DNA of 64,000 nt from NCBI RefSeq assembly GCF_965283645.1, contig NZ_CBDIPG010000001.1, forward strand, positions 1-64,000. The letters are read 5' to 3'. This DNA comes from Kordia sp965283645. GTDB lineage: Bacteria; Bacteroidota; Bacteroidia; Flavobacteriales; Flavobacteriaceae. The position numbers and the translations under genes were made by a program. A model generated the notes under the pieces. The model was not told where the DNA came from and ran no database searches. It saw nothing but the letters and a program-made list of their open reading frames with translations. Shown here piece after piece: positions 54,238-63,527 of this stretch; positions within the stretch are counted from its first letter, which is position 1; each line of letters begins with the position of its first letter.

Positions 54238-55134
54238 TTACTTCTGATACTCTGGCGGCACTTTATCTCTATGTTTCCAACGTTTATGAACCCAATAATA
54301 ATGTTCAGGAACTTCACGTATTTGTTTTTCTAATTCTCTAAAAAACAATTCAGTAGGTTCGTTTACAGGATAGTTTTTAATACCTTCTGGTGTTAAAGAA
54401 ATAAAACTTCCCTGGTAATATCCTCGTTTTACTTTTTCAATTTTAAAATAAATAAAAGGCATATTTGCTTTGCGCGCTAGTACTTCAAAACCATTAAAAC
54501 ACGGTACGGTAATATTCATAAAATCAGTCCAATAGTAATTTGGTAATGGTTTTGGCGATTGATCACTAACCATATAATAAGCACCTAAAACACCATCATC
54601 TTGGTTTTTTCTAATCGTTTTAAATGTGTTTTTGGTTGTAATTAATGTAGAGTTTCGCTTCTCACGAATATCTCTTATAAGTTTGTCAAAATACTTATTA
54701 GTAAGTCGTTTGTAAACTCCGTATCCTTTATGTGAAACATATTCATCCATAATATTCATCCATTCCCAATTGGCATAATGCCCAGAAACTAAAATAATAC
54801 TTTGTCCTTGTTTTTCATATTCGTTAAAAACTTCAATATTTGGAAAAACAAAGCGTTTTCGTAATTGCGCATCAGAAATTGTTAACGATTTTATCATTTC
54901 CAGAAACATATCACACAAGTGACTATAAAACTTTTTTTCAATCTTTAATCGTTCTGCATCACTTTTCTCAGGGAAGACCAACGCTAAATTTTCACGAACT
55001 ACTTTCTTTCTATAACCAACAATATGATAGACAAGTACGTAACAAAAGTCAGAAAACAAGTAAAGCAAACGAAACGGAAGAATAGAAATCAACCAAAGAA
55101 TTGGATATATAATAATGAACGCGATAAGCTGCAT
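54238..55134 (-). CDS. lysophospholipid/lipid A biosynthesis acyltransferase (LpxL/HtrB-like)
   Basis: A 298-residue membrane-anchored acyltransferase that adds a secondary acyl chain to lipid A or acylates a related lipid. An N-terminal hydrophobic segment is followed by the catalytic HX4E: His119 and Glu124 in SGHYANWEWM, and by QSPKP...FNGFEVLARKANMPF. The length is normal for the family. It is divergent from the rhomboid gene across 57 bp that include a perfect palindromic promoter-like element. Confidence 0.86.
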   Translation of the reverse strand: MQLIAFIIIYPILWLISILPFRLLYLFSDFCYVLVYHIVGYRKKVVRENLALVFPEKSDAERLKIEKKFYSHLCDMFLEMIKSLTISDAQLRKRFVFPNIEVFNEYEKQGQSIILVSGHYANWEWMNIMDEYVSHKGYGVYKRLTNKYFDKLIRDIREKRNSTLITTKNTFKTIRKNQDDGVLGAYYMVSDQSPKPLPNYYWTDFMNITVPCFNGFEVLARKANMPFIYFKIEKVKRGYYQGSFISLTPEGIKNYPVNEPTELFFRELEKQIREVPEHYYWVHKRWKHRDKVPPEYQK

Positions 55135-55153
55135 ATGTATACTAAATTTTTGA

Positions 55154-55171
55154 CAAATATAGCTATATTTG
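55154..55171. promoter_or_regulatory. 18-bp perfect palindrome forming two divergent -7 boxes
   Basis: CAAATATAGCTATATTTG is exactly self-complementary and contains TATATTTG on both strands, a -7 box for the acyltransferase gene (minus) and for the rhomboid gene (plus). Spacing to -33-like sequences is poor. A regulator binding the palindrome could control both genes. Confidence 0.5.
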
Positions 55172-55191
55172 ACACTTAATAAAGGCTATTT

Positions 55192-55842
55192 ATGATGAAT
55201 TTAGAACTTGTAACAATCGGAATCATTGTTGCAAACGTATTAGTATCAATAAAAGGATTCGACGATTATGAATTCCGAAACAAATACATTTACAATATTG
55301 GTGCCATCCAAAACGGACAACATTACCGAATGATCACATCAGGATTTTTACACGCCAATCCACCACATTTATTTTTCAACATGCTAACGCTCTATTTCTT
55401 TGCAGATATCGTGATTATGAATTTTGGGCAATTAAATTTCGTTCTAATATATTTGGCAAGTTTACTCTTAGGAAGTTTATTATCGTTTTTCTTTCATCAA
55501 AAAGACTACGCATACACAGCATTGGGCGCAAGTGGAGCCGTTACAGGAATTTTATACGCGGCAATTTTATTAGAACCACATATGACATTAGGACTTCTGT
55601 TTATTCCAATTCCTATAAAAGCATGGATATTTGGAATTCTATACTTAGTATTTTCTATTTATGGAATGAAAAAACAACTCGGAAACATTGGTCATGATGC
55701 ACATTTTGGTGGCGCTGTCGCGGGATTTGTCATAACGTTGGCACTTCGAAATAGTATCGTATATACTGATACGTACATCGTTATTGCTATGGCTTTGCCA
55801 ATTATTGCGTTATTTGTGATGATTAAAACTGGAAAAATTTAA
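55192..55842 (+). CDS. rhomboid family intramembrane serine protease
   Basis: A 216-residue membrane protease with six helices. Catalytic Ser114 is in GASGAVTG and the catalytic His is probably His171 in HDAHFGGAVAGF; HANPPHLFFNMLTLYFF (about 54-70) is the conserved rhomboid loop. It may start at the first or second Met. It is followed 12 bp later by the SGNH hydrolase gene, probably cotranscribed. Confidence 0.9.
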   Translation: MMNLELVTIGIIVANVLVSIKGFDDYEFRNKYIYNIGAIQNGQHYRMITSGFLHANPPHLFFNMLTLYFFADIVIMNFGQLNFVLIYLASLLLGSLLSFFFHQKDYAYTALGASGAVTGILYAAILLEPHMTLGLLFIPIPIKAWIFGILYLVFSIYGMKKQLGNIGHDAHFGGAVAGFVITLALRNSIVYTDTYIVIAMALPIIALFVMIKTGKI

Positions 55843-55854
55843 ACAAAAAGAAAT

Positions 55855-57003
55855 ATGAAGAAGTTTTTGAAAAATCTAAAAAAGTATCTCATCATCTTTG
55901 TCATTACCTTGATATTTCTTGAAATTGGTTCGTACATTGTATTGAGAGTGACTTCATCTTCAAGTACAAAAAACACGGAAACAACTTCTTCATACACACA
56001 GATTCCATTAACAATCTATAAAAAACAAAACGAAGACGGTGAAATACAACCACTTAAAAATGCGGTTGTTCCTGTAAAAGAAAATTATGAATCACGTTGG
56101 GCGTACAGAGAATTTAATGTGTCTGTAAAAACGAATAAAAAAGGCTTGCGCGATACTGAAACACTTGAAAACAATGAAGTTGATGTTGCTTTCTTTGGCG
56201 ATTCATTTACGTTCGGACATGGAGTAGAAGTAGAAGAGCGTTATTCAAATGTATTTGCAGATTCTTTACAAGGTGTAAAAGTGGCAAACTATGCGTATTT
56301 AAGTGGATTTCAACCAGAACATTATGAATATTTCATTCGAAACAATAAAGATTTACAAGCAAAACATGTCGTTGTAGGAATGTATATTGGAAACGATTTA
56401 GCGTCTGATATCCAAGAAACGAATTATGATAGAGCAACGAATACGTTAGAAATTCCAATGCGAATGATTTCGGATGAAGGTTCAATTTACAACGCACCAA
56501 AACTGTATGTTTTTCCAATCAATAAACTAATTAGATACAGTTATTTTACAAAATTGGTGGTAAAAATGATCAATCGTTCGCACTACAGAAAAATATTATT
56601 TGAAAACTTATTGCCAAATGTACCAAACAGTGTTGCGTTGGAAACGGGAAAAGAAAGTTTAGAAAATAACAGAGGAATTATTGCGTTGCAAGAACTGGAC
56701 AACATGGTTTCAGAACGTGGCGGAAAACTAACTGTATTATTGATTCCTCAAAATTATTTCTTCTCAAAGAAAAATCCGCATATTCATCCTGAGTTAAAAG
56801 ATAAAATTAATGAAGTTATAGAAGGTGATAATGTGTACAAAGCAATTCAGAAAGAACTAACGAATCGAAAAATAGATTTCTTCAATCCAATGCCTGTATT
56901 AAACGAAGCTTCATATTTTGATGAAGATGCTCATTGGAATAAAAAAGGTCATAAGGAAGTCGGAGAAGCGCTGGCAGATCATATCAAAACCTTGCAAGAA
57001 TAA
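55855..57003 (+). CDS. SGNH/GDSL-like hydrolase, membrane-anchored
   Basis: A 382-residue protein with an N-terminal membrane anchor (about 10-32) and an SGNH hydrolase-like domain: AFFGDSFTFGHGVE (Ser in block I, about 120), YIGNDL, and DEDAHWNKKGH near the end (Asp and His of block V). Similar AlgX/DltD-like enzymes esterify or de-esterify polysaccharides or lipids. It follows the rhomboid gene and ends at a strong terminator. Confidence 0.75.
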   Translation: MKKFLKNLKKYLIIFVITLIFLEIGSYIVLRVTSSSSTKNTETTSSYTQIPLTIYKKQNEDGEIQPLKNAVVPVKENYESRWAYREFNVSVKTNKKGLRDTETLENNEVDVAFFGDSFTFGHGVEVEERYSNVFADSLQGVKVANYAYLSGFQPEHYEYFIRNNKDLQAKHVVVGMYIGNDLASDIQETNYDRATNTLEIPMRMISDEGSIYNAPKLYVFPINKLIRYSYFTKLVVKMINRSHYRKILFENLLPNVPNSVALETGKESLENNRGIIALQELDNMVSERGGKLTVLLIPQNYFFSKKNPHIHPELKDKINEVIEGDNVYKAIQKELTNRKIDFFNPMPVLNEASYFDEDAHWNKKGHKEVGEALADHIKTLQE

Positions 57004-57027
57004 ATTTTAACGAAATAAATATTATGT

Positions 57028-57055
57028 AAAAAGCGAAACCTGAGTTTCGCTTTTT
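57028..57055 (+). terminator. bidirectional terminator
   Basis: Stem AAAAAGCGAAAC / GTTTCGCTTTTT with a 4-nt loop between the convergent SGNH hydrolase and lanthipeptide-like genes. Confidence 0.85.
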
Positions 57056-57076
57056 CTTTGCTTCAAGAATTGTAAA

Positions 57077-57319
57077 CTAGTTACAAAGCTCTCCGCCCCA
57101 CCAAGATGGACATGCTAATTGTGTTTCACATAATCCAGTAGCACATACATCAGCGCAAGAATTGAAAATTGTATAGTTAACACAAGTAACTTGTTCCGTG
57201 TAGTTTAAACATGGCATTCCAGTACTAGTATCTTGTGCTTTCCCGCCTTGTAATTCACCGCCTAAGTTTGAAATTGATTTCTTGTTTAATGATAAACTTT
57301 TTAAATTCTTTTTTTTCAT
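57077..57319 (-). CDS. class I lanthipeptide-like precursor peptide
   Basis: An 80-residue peptide with a leader MKKKNLKSLSLNKKSISNL and a GG (24-25), in the style of the class I lanthipeptide leaders of Bacteroidota (LxLxKxxI). The C-terminal core has seven Cys and several Thr/Ser (TCVNYT, NSCADVCATGLCET, WWGGELCN), the substrate pattern for lanthionine formation. No LanB/LanC or transporter is in the window, so modification would be in trans. A small metal-binding or other Cys-rich peptide is the alternative. Confidence 0.7.
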   Translation of the reverse strand: MKKKNLKSLSLNKKSISNLGGELQGGKAQDTSTGMPCLNYTEQVTCVNYTIFNSCADVCATGLCETQLACPSWWGGELCN

Positions 57320-57420
57320 AATAATAATTTTAACGAGTTAATAATTCAAAGACTAACTAATTGTGAATAATTAGAAAGTTGTCTATTTTAAGATTGTTTA
57401 TAGTGTTTTAAAGAATGCGT

Positions 57421-57594
57421 TTATGCAATAGTACAGTAAGGATCCATACAAGAATATTGCATGCTTGGACAAGTTATAATTGTACAATAATAGTAGATAG
57501 ATCTTAAATTTTCTTCCCCTTCTGCTTTTCCTCCTTTAAGATGAGCAATTGCATTTTTCTTTAATGTTAGATTTTTTAAATTCTTCTTTTTCAT
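57421..57594 (-). CDS. second lanthipeptide-like precursor peptide
   Basis: A 57-residue peptide too short for routine calling: leader MKKKNLKNLTLKKNAIAHLK, GG at 21-22, and a core with four Cys (YYYCTIITC, YSCMDPYC) plus Thr/Ser. The leader is clearly paralogous to that of the gene at 57077-57319, 100 bp downstream, while the cores differ, as usual for multi-product precursor sets. The two are in the same orientation and probably share a transcript. Confidence 0.68.
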   Translation of the reverse strand: MKKKNLKNLTLKKNAIAHLKGGKAEGEENLRSIYYYCTIITCPSMQYSCMDPYCTIA

Positions 57595-57762
57595 AAATAA
57601 TGCCTTTTAATAGATTAATAATAGCAAGACAAACTAATGACAAAAAAAGATGCCTAAAAAGCTTTGTAACCTTTGATTATCGAATTAAAGTCTCTAATAT
57701 GTATATGTAAATTGTTGATAATCTATTGTTTAAATAAAAAGCATAGGTAAAAGAGTAGATAC

Positions 57763-57793
57763 AAAAAAATCGATCAATAAGATCGGTTTTTTT
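57763..57793 (-). terminator. second copy of the tRNA-type terminator hairpin
   Basis: AATCGATC / GATCGGTT with T runs on the minus strand. It copies the hairpin at 58161-58184 behind tRNA-Tyr with small changes. It is followed on the plus strand by GAAGAGAGCAGGATT, a partial copy of the tRNA 3' end. Confidence 0.6.
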
Positions 57794-57796
57794 GTG

Positions 57797-58158
57797 AAGA
57801 GAGCAGGATTATTCCATGATCCTTTCTAACCACTTCTGTAAATAAGAAACCAACAGCTAGCGCAGTACTGTTTTTTTGTTTTACTTCAAAGCTCAAACGT
57901 TGTTTGGTTTTTCTATAAAACAAGATTATTCCATGATCCTTTCTAACCACTTCTGCAAATAAGAAACCTACAGCTAATGCTGTACTGTTTTTTTGTTTTA
58001 CTTCAAAGCTCAAACGTTGTTTGGTTTTTTTTATAAAACAAGATTATTCCATGATCCTTTCTAACCACTTCTGCAAATAAGAAACCTATAGCTTACGCTG
58101 TACTGTTTTTTTGTTTTACTTCAAAGCTCAAACGTTGTTTGATTTTTCTATAAAACAA
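57797..58158. repeat. three direct repeats of 117-118 bp next to tRNA-Tyr
   Basis: Units start with GATTATTCCATGATCC at 57807, 57924 and 58042 and are close to identical, with differences at about ten positions. Minus-strand frames run through the first two units (39 codons each) and could give a repetitive peptide, but the third unit is shifted by one base; I consider this noncoding. The block begins after a 12-nt copy of the tRNA-Tyr 3' end (GAGAGCAGGATT, 57799-57810). Confidence 0.7.
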
Positions 58159-58160
58159 AA

Positions 58161-58184
58161 AAACCGATCAATTTTGATCGGTTT
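58161..58184 (-). terminator. terminator of tRNA-Tyr
   Basis: Perfect 11-bp stem AAACCGATCAA / TTGATCGGTTT followed on the minus strand by seven T, 11 bp beyond the tRNA. Confidence 0.85.
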
Positions 58185-58195
58185 CTTGCTTGATG

Positions 58196-58277
<82 letters not shown>

Positions 58278-58308
58278 AACGAGTTTGATTTTTATTTCAA
58301 ATCGGTTG

Positions 58309-58339
58309 CAAATATACTATTGTTTTTCATCCATGCAAA
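58309..58339 (-). promoter_or_regulatory. Bacteroidota-type promoter of tRNA-Tyr
   Basis: Minus strand: TTTG (58336-58339), a 19-bp spacer and TATATTTG (58309-58316), 31 bp before the tRNA. This is an ideal match to the Bacteroidota -33/-7 consensus. Confidence 0.8.
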
Positions 58340-58446
58340 TAAAAAATAAGCGTTTTTTTAGATAAAAAACTAACTTATTGAAAATCAGTTTTGAAAAGTT
58401 TACTTTTTTTTTGAAATCAATACTGAAGAATGTAAATTGAAAAAAT

Positions 58447-58481
58447 AAATCCGCTCACATTTGTACAATTTGAGCGGATTT
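58447..58481 (-). terminator. terminator downstream of the TlpA-like gene
   Basis: Stem AAATCCGCTCA / TGAGCGGATTT with a 13-nt loop and T-rich minus-strand end, 33 bp beyond the stop. Confidence 0.8.
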
Positions 58482-58513
58482 GATATACTTTTTATTGAGT
58501 TTACTACATGAAA

Positions 58514-59674
58514 CTACTTTCCTAATAATTCTTTTACTTTAGCTTCTAGCTGTGCGCCACGTAAATTTTTAGCCACTATTTCACCTTTTTCATTTAAGAT
58601 AAACGTAGCAGGGATTGCTCGTACATTATACGTTCTTGCAATTCCATCTTTAAATCCAGCAACATTTGAAATTTGATGCCAAGGCAAACCATCTTGCTCA
58701 ATAGCTCTAATCCAGTCTTGTTTTGCATTTCCTTGTCCTTGTCTTCCGTCAAGTGAAACTCCAATAATTTCTAATCCGTCTGCATGATATTTGTTGTATA
58801 ACTTTACTACATTCGGATTCTCTCTACGACATGGTCCACACCAAGCCGCCCAAAAATCGATAATCGTTACTTTTCCTTTAATATCATACAACGAAACTAT
58901 TTTTCCATCAGGATTTGGAGCCTTAAAATCGGGAGCAACTGATCCGATAGCGGCTCTAGTCATTTCAAGAATTTTCAAATTCATATCTTGGGCAACTCTT
59001 GTTTTCTTCATTTTTGCAGGAAGTTTGTCATAATAAACTTTAGCTTCTTGCACAGGCATTATTTTATAACGCAACATACGATTTACCAATTGCAACGAAA
59101 TAAAAGAATCTGGATGATCTTTGATATAATTTTTCTGATAATTGGTGCCTTCTTCCTCTAAACCTTTAACCTGTTTACTTAAAGAAGCAATTTTAGCAGT
59201 ATCTTTTGTTTTTGTAGCGAGTAAATAGCGCTGATTTACAGATTTAATTTTAGTTGAAAGCGCTTTTGAATTTTCTATAAAATCTGAATATTCTTGATTG
59301 TGTTTTCCGCCTGTAATTTTAGCTTCTGACAAATTGTTTCTATCAGCGTCAATTTTTATGTTGCCTTTTTCTACAATAATATTTATATTTCCTTGTGCTC
59401 CATTTACATAAATGAATCCCATTTCTGGAACTTCAGAGGTTCCATAAAAAGTGAACTTTCCATTTTGAACAATAGCAGTATCTTTTGGCATTGGTTGTCC
59501 TTTTTCATTTTGCACTTTTAAAAATGCACGGATACCATCAGGCAAATCATTGATAGTTGTTTCTATTGCATATGAACTATCTCCGCTTTCTTCTTGGTTT
59601 CCTCCGCAAGAAGTGAACAAGAACGTACTAGCAATACATGCGATTAAAAATACTTTTTTCACGTTTGTATACAT
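58514..59674 (-). CDS. TlpA-like thioredoxin lipoprotein with DUF4369 domain
   Basis: A 386-residue lipoprotein (LFTSC, Cys23) with a DUF4369-type N-terminal domain (about 36-130), a helical linker and a TlpA-like thioredoxin domain (about 245-386) with active-site WCGPC (Cys279, Cys282) and the cis-Pro in AIPATF. Such proteins reduce periplasmic disulfides, e.g. in cytochrome c maturation. Widespread in Flavobacteriia with unclear partners. Confidence 0.9.
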   Translation of the reverse strand: MYTNVKKVFLIACIASTFLFTSCGGNQEESGDSSYAIETTINDLPDGIRAFLKVQNEKGQPMPKDTAIVQNGKFTFYGTSEVPEMGFIYVNGAQGNINIIVEKGNIKIDADRNNLSEAKITGGKHNQEYSDFIENSKALSTKIKSVNQRYLLATKTKDTAKIASLSKQVKGLEEEGTNYQKNYIKDHPDSFISLQLVNRMLRYKIMPVQEAKVYYDKLPAKMKKTRVAQDMNLKILEMTRAAIGSVAPDFKAPNPDGKIVSLYDIKGKVTIIDFWAAWCGPCRRENPNVVKLYNKYHADGLEIIGVSLDGRQGQGNAKQDWIRAIEQDGLPWHQISNVAGFKDGIARTYNVRAIPATFILNEKGEIVAKNLRGAQLEAKVKELLGK

Positions 59675-59742
59675 TATTTATAGAATAAATTTAAAAGTTA
59701 GATGGCAAATTTAACTAAATGTATATAATTACGCTAGTAAAA

Positions 59743-60216
59743 TTAAAATTGATAGCGAATCCCTAAGGCCAAATCAAAATCAAGATCGTTATTAAATCCT
59801 TTTACAAAACCAATTTCTGGTCTAAAATCTAAGGAAAGTAACAATGGAAAGTCAAAATTATACTCTATCCCAACATCACCAGCTACAAAGGCATAAAAAC
59901 CATCGTTGGTTGCGCCTCTGTTGCTATTCCAGCTACCCAATCCGCCGCCGCCGCCAGCATACCAATTAAATCCACCGTCAATATTCCAAACCCATTGGTA
60001 CAAACCCGTTAGCTTGTATGCGTCATAATCATTGTTATCTTTCCAGCCTAAATCAAGTTCCAATCTATTGGTATTGCTCAATCCGAGTTGATACGAAATT
60101 TCAGTTCCAAATCCGTTGTTACCACCAAGTCGTAGTCCAATGGCATGATCTGAAATATCTTGTGCAGTTGCTGTATATCCAACTAACAATAAACCTAAAA
60201 TTACTAACTTTTTCAT
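59743..60216 (-). CDS. outer-membrane beta-barrel protein
   Basis: A 157-residue protein with a signal peptide (ending YTATAQ) and eight-strand barrel character: GLRLGGNNGFGTEISYQLGLSNTNRLELDLGW, alternating Gly/aromatic residues, and a final LALGIRYQF ending in Phe, the classic outer-membrane C-terminus. Function unknown. The gene is 68 bp upstream of the TlpA-like gene on the same strand. Confidence 0.78.
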   Translation of the reverse strand: MKKLVILGLLLVGYTATAQDISDHAIGLRLGGNNGFGTEISYQLGLSNTNRLELDLGWKDNNDYDAYKLTGLYQWVWNIDGGFNWYAGGGGGLGSWNSNRGATNDGFYAFVAGDVGIEYNFDFPLLLSLDFRPEIGFVKGFNNDLDFDLALGIRYQF

Positions 60217-60319
60217 CTCTTTATGTTTAATAATTATACTTAGTTTGATTCTAGTATTATAACTTAAAAAATAAGTTTATATTGCTGAAAAAATTGCAAA
60301 TTGCGATCAAATTAGTGGC

Positions 60320-63238
60320 ATGAATACAAAATTAGAAGTCTTAAAAAACAACTTAGCAGGAACACTTTTTTATGATGATTTACATAAAATACTATACGCG
60401 ACAGATGCTTCTGTATATCGTAAAATTCCGTTAGCTGTTGCCTATCCAAAAGGTGTTGAAGATTTGAAAACGCTTATTAATTTTGCTACAACAGAAAATG
60501 TATCACTCATTCCACGTACAGCTGGAACTTCCTTGGCAGGACAATGTGTTGGAGAAGGAATTGTGGTAGATGTTTCAAAACATTTTACCAGAATATTAGA
60601 CATCAACGAAACAGAACAAACGGTTACAGTTGAACCAGGTGTTGTGCGTGATGAATTGAACCAATACTTAAAACCATTCGGGTTATTTTTCGGACCAAAT
60701 ACTTCAACGTCCAATCGATGTATGATTGGTGGAATGGTAGGAAACAACTCATCTGGAACAACTTCCATTCAATATGGTGTTACGCGTGACAAAGTAATTT
60801 CGTTAGAAACCATACTATCTGACGAAAGTGAAGTAACGTTTGAAACGATTTCTACAGCCAAATTTCATTCAAAACGAACACAAGAAACCTTAGAAGGTAC
60901 CATTTACCAAAAAATATACGAAACACTTAGTGATTCCAACAATCAAGCACGGATACGAATTGAGTTTCCAAAATCTGAAATTCACAGACGAAATACAGGA
61001 TATGCCATTGATGAATTGCTACATTTTGCACCTTTCAACAAAGAAAGTGACACATTTGATATGTGTAAACTGCTTTCGGGAAGTGAAGGTACATTGGCAT
61101 TTACCACTAAAATAAAGCTACAATTAGACGTTTTGCCGCCTGAACATCATTGTGTAGTTGCGGCGCATTACGAAAGCATAGAAGACTGTTTACAATCGGT
61201 TTCGTTGACAATGAAGCACAATTTGTACACCTGTGAAATGATGGATAAAATTATTTTAGATTGTACAAAGTCAAATCTGGCGCAAGCCAAAAATAGATTC
61301 TTCGTAAAAGGCGATCCACAAGCGATTTTATTGTTAGAATTACGTTCTATAGACAAAAACGACTTAGCAAAGCAAACAGAAGCGTTACTCACTTCATTAC
61401 AGCAAGAAGGAAAAAGTTATCACTACCCAATTTTACAAGGTGATGAAATAGGAAAAGCAATGGAGTTGCGCAAAGCCGGTTTGGGATTGTTAGGAAATAT
61501 TATTGGAGATAAAAAAGCCGTTGCATGTATTGAAGACACTGCTGTTGCGCTGGAAGATTTAGCACCGTATATAGCTGAATTCTCTGAATTGATGAAGAAA
61601 TACGAGCAAAAAGCAGTGTATTATGCACATGCTGGTGCAGGAGAATTGCATTTGCGTCCAATACTAAACCTAAAGAAGCAAGAAGATGTTGCACTGTTTC
61701 GAAAAATAACGCGTGATGTTGCTAAATTGGTCAAAAAATACAAAGGCTCATTTAGTGGAGAACACGGTGACGGAATTGTGCGCGCGGAGTTTATTCCGAT
61801 GATGATAGGAGAGAAGAACTATGAATTGCTACAAGAAGTAAAGCATGTATTTGATCCGAAAAATATATTTAATCCAGGGAAAATAGTTGATGCGGCTAAG
61901 ATGGACACGTCTTTACGTTATGAAATTGATAGAGAAGAACCCGTAATTGAAACGATTATGGATTTCTCTGATAATGAAGGAATATTACGTGCGGCAGAAA
62001 AATGTAATGGTTCGGGCGATTGTAGAAAACCTGCCTCTTTTTCAGGTGCCATGTGTCCAAGTTACAGAGCCACAAAAGACGAAAAAGATACCACACGTGC
62101 ACGCGCAAATGCATTGCGAGAATTTTTAACACAATCTGAAAAGGAAAACAAATTTGATCATGCAGCATTAAAGGAAGTTTTTGACTTGTGTTTGAGTTGT
62201 AAAGCCTGTGCAAGCGAATGTCCAAGTAATGTAGATGTGGCGGCTTTAAAAGCTGAATTTTTATATCAATATTACAAATCAAACAAACCTACACATCGTG
62301 ATAAAATGTTTGCATTTTCTACGAAATCGAACAAATTGGCGAGCAACTTTCCGGGACTTTCAAACTTTGTAAAGACAAATGGTTTTACGTCAAAAATTAT
62401 TAAAAAACAACTTGGTGTTGCTTCAGAACGTACATTGCCATTAAGTTCAAGTAAAACTTTAGATAAGATAATTCAAAAATCATTAAATCAATTAAATAGT
62501 AATTCAAATAAATCTAAAAAAGTATATATTTTTAGTGATGAATTTACAAATTATTTAGAATCTGAAATTGGCAAAGATGCATTAATCGTTTTGTCAAAAC
62601 TTGGGTACGAAATCAAATATATTTCGCACAAAGAAAGCGGACGAACGTTTATTTCGAAAGGTTTTCTAGCGGAAGCAAAAAAAGTAGCCAATGAGAATGT
62701 GACTATTTTTAAAGATGTCATACATGAAAATGCTGTTTTGGTAGGAATTGAACCTTCGGCAATTTTAACCTTTCGTGATGAGTATATTCGTTTGGCTAAT
62801 GATAAAGAAGCGGCGAAACAAATTGCGAAACATACCTACTTAATAGAAGAATTTTTAGCAAAAGAAATAGAAGCAGGAGAAATTACTTCAGAAGCATTTA
62901 CGGAAGATATTAAAGACGTTAAAATACATGTACATTGTTATCAAAAATCATTGTCAAATCAGAAATGTACATATGATATTTTGAATCTTCCAAAAAACTA
63001 CAAACCAACCATTATAGCTTCAGGATGTTGTGGAATGGCAGGTTCGTTTGGATACGAAAAAGAGCATTACCAAGTAAGTATGAATGTTGGCGAACAAACC
63101 TTGTTTCCAGCAGTACGAGCGGCTTCAATAGATACGCTTTTAGCTGCAAATGGTACAAGCTGTCGCCATCAAATAAAAGATGGAACACAGAAAGATGCCT
63201 TGCATCCGATTACTATTTTGCGTAACGCGTTGAAATAA
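60320..63238 (+). CDS. FAD- and Fe-S-binding oxidoreductase (D-lactate dehydrogenase/Dld-like)
   Basis: A 972-residue enzyme: FAD_binding_4 domain (about 15-235; PRTAGTSLAGQCVGEGIVVDVS), FAD-oxidase C-terminal domain (about 260-530; FSGEHGDGIVRAEF carries the active-site His), a 4Fe-4S ferredoxin domain (about 560-660; CLSCKACASECP) and a C-terminal CCG-type region (ASGCCGMAGSFGYE). This matches large D-2-hydroxyacid dehydrogenases that oxidise D-lactate or D-2-hydroxyglutarate and feed the respiratory chain. Substrate unresolved. It is monocistronic. The 289-bp gap after it (63239-63527) holds tandem CCCACAA-type bases and a REP-like element. Confidence 0.9.
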   Translation: MNTKLEVLKNNLAGTLFYDDLHKILYATDASVYRKIPLAVAYPKGVEDLKTLINFATTENVSLIPRTAGTSLAGQCVGEGIVVDVSKHFTRILDINETEQTVTVEPGVVRDELNQYLKPFGLFFGPNTSTSNRCMIGGMVGNNSSGTTSIQYGVTRDKVISLETILSDESEVTFETISTAKFHSKRTQETLEGTIYQKIYETLSDSNNQARIRIEFPKSEIHRRNTGYAIDELLHFAPFNKESDTFDMCKLLSGSEGTLAFTTKIKLQLDVLPPEHHCVVAAHYESIEDCLQSVSLTMKHNLYTCEMMDKIILDCTKSNLAQAKNRFFVKGDPQAILLLELRSIDKNDLAKQTEALLTSLQQEGKSYHYPILQGDEIGKAMELRKAGLGLLGNIIGDKKAVACIEDTAVALEDLAPYIAEFSELMKKYEQKAVYYAHAGAGELHLRPILNLKKQEDVALFRKITRDVAKLVKKYKGSFSGEHGDGIVRAEFIPMMIGEKNYELLQEVKHVFDPKNIFNPGKIVDAAKMDTSLRYEIDREEPVIETIMDFSDNEGILRAAEKCNGSGDCRKPASFSGAMCPSYRATKDEKDTTRARANALREFLTQSEKENKFDHAALKEVFDLCLSCKACASECPSNVDVAALKAEFLYQYYKSNKPTHRDKMFAFSTKSNKLASNFPGLSNFVKTNGFTSKIIKKQLGVASERTLPLSSSKTLDKIIQKSLNQLNSNSNKSKKVYIFSDEFTNYLESEIGKDALIVLSKLGYEIKYISHKESGRTFISKGFLAEAKKVANENVTIFKDVIHENAVLVGIEPSAILTFRDEYIRLANDKEAAKQIAKHTYLIEEFLAKEIEAGEITSEAFTEDIKDVKIHVHCYQKSLSNQKCTYDILNLPKNYKPTIIASGCCGMAGSFGYEKEHYQVSMNVGEQTLFPAVRAASIDTLLAANGTSCRHQIKDGTQKDALHPITILRNALK

Positions 63239-63496
63239 TAAATTGTGAATGTTAAATTTTAATGTAAAAGTGTTTTCTGATAAAAAGAGTCTAGAATATA
63301 GAGCCAAGACAAGAAGCAATTCTCATTCAATTATTGAATTCCTTTAATTTAAAAACTATTTTTTCGAATAATGAATGTTGAATTGAAAAGGATTTCTCAA
63401 TACAATTTTTCTTCATTTCATTGCGAAAAACCACTCGAAAAGACGTTTGGTGTTTTAAATGAAAAATATTTTTCACAACCCACAACCCACAACCCA

Positions 63497-63519
63497 CACA
63501 CTGAGCGGAGTCGAAGTGC
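63497..63519. repeat. REP-like element (CACTGAGCGGAGTCGAAGTG type)
   Basis: The core CACTGAGCGGAGTCGAAGTG is an imperfect palindrome found between genes across many flavobacterial genomes (recollection). It follows short direct ACCCACA repeats and lies beside the LpxH stop codon. Confidence 0.5.
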
Positions 63520-63527
63520 AAACCCAA

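Noticed and set aside
57774..58013. 79-codon minus-strand reading frame across the 117-bp repeats
   Set aside because: The frame exists only because the unit length is 39 codons; the third unit is out of phase, there is no recognisable domain, and it lies within the tRNA-flanking repeat.
57807..58158. Possible CRISPR array at the 117-bp repeats
   Set aside because: Units are directly adjacent with no variable spacers, too long for CRISPR repeats, and no cas gene is present.
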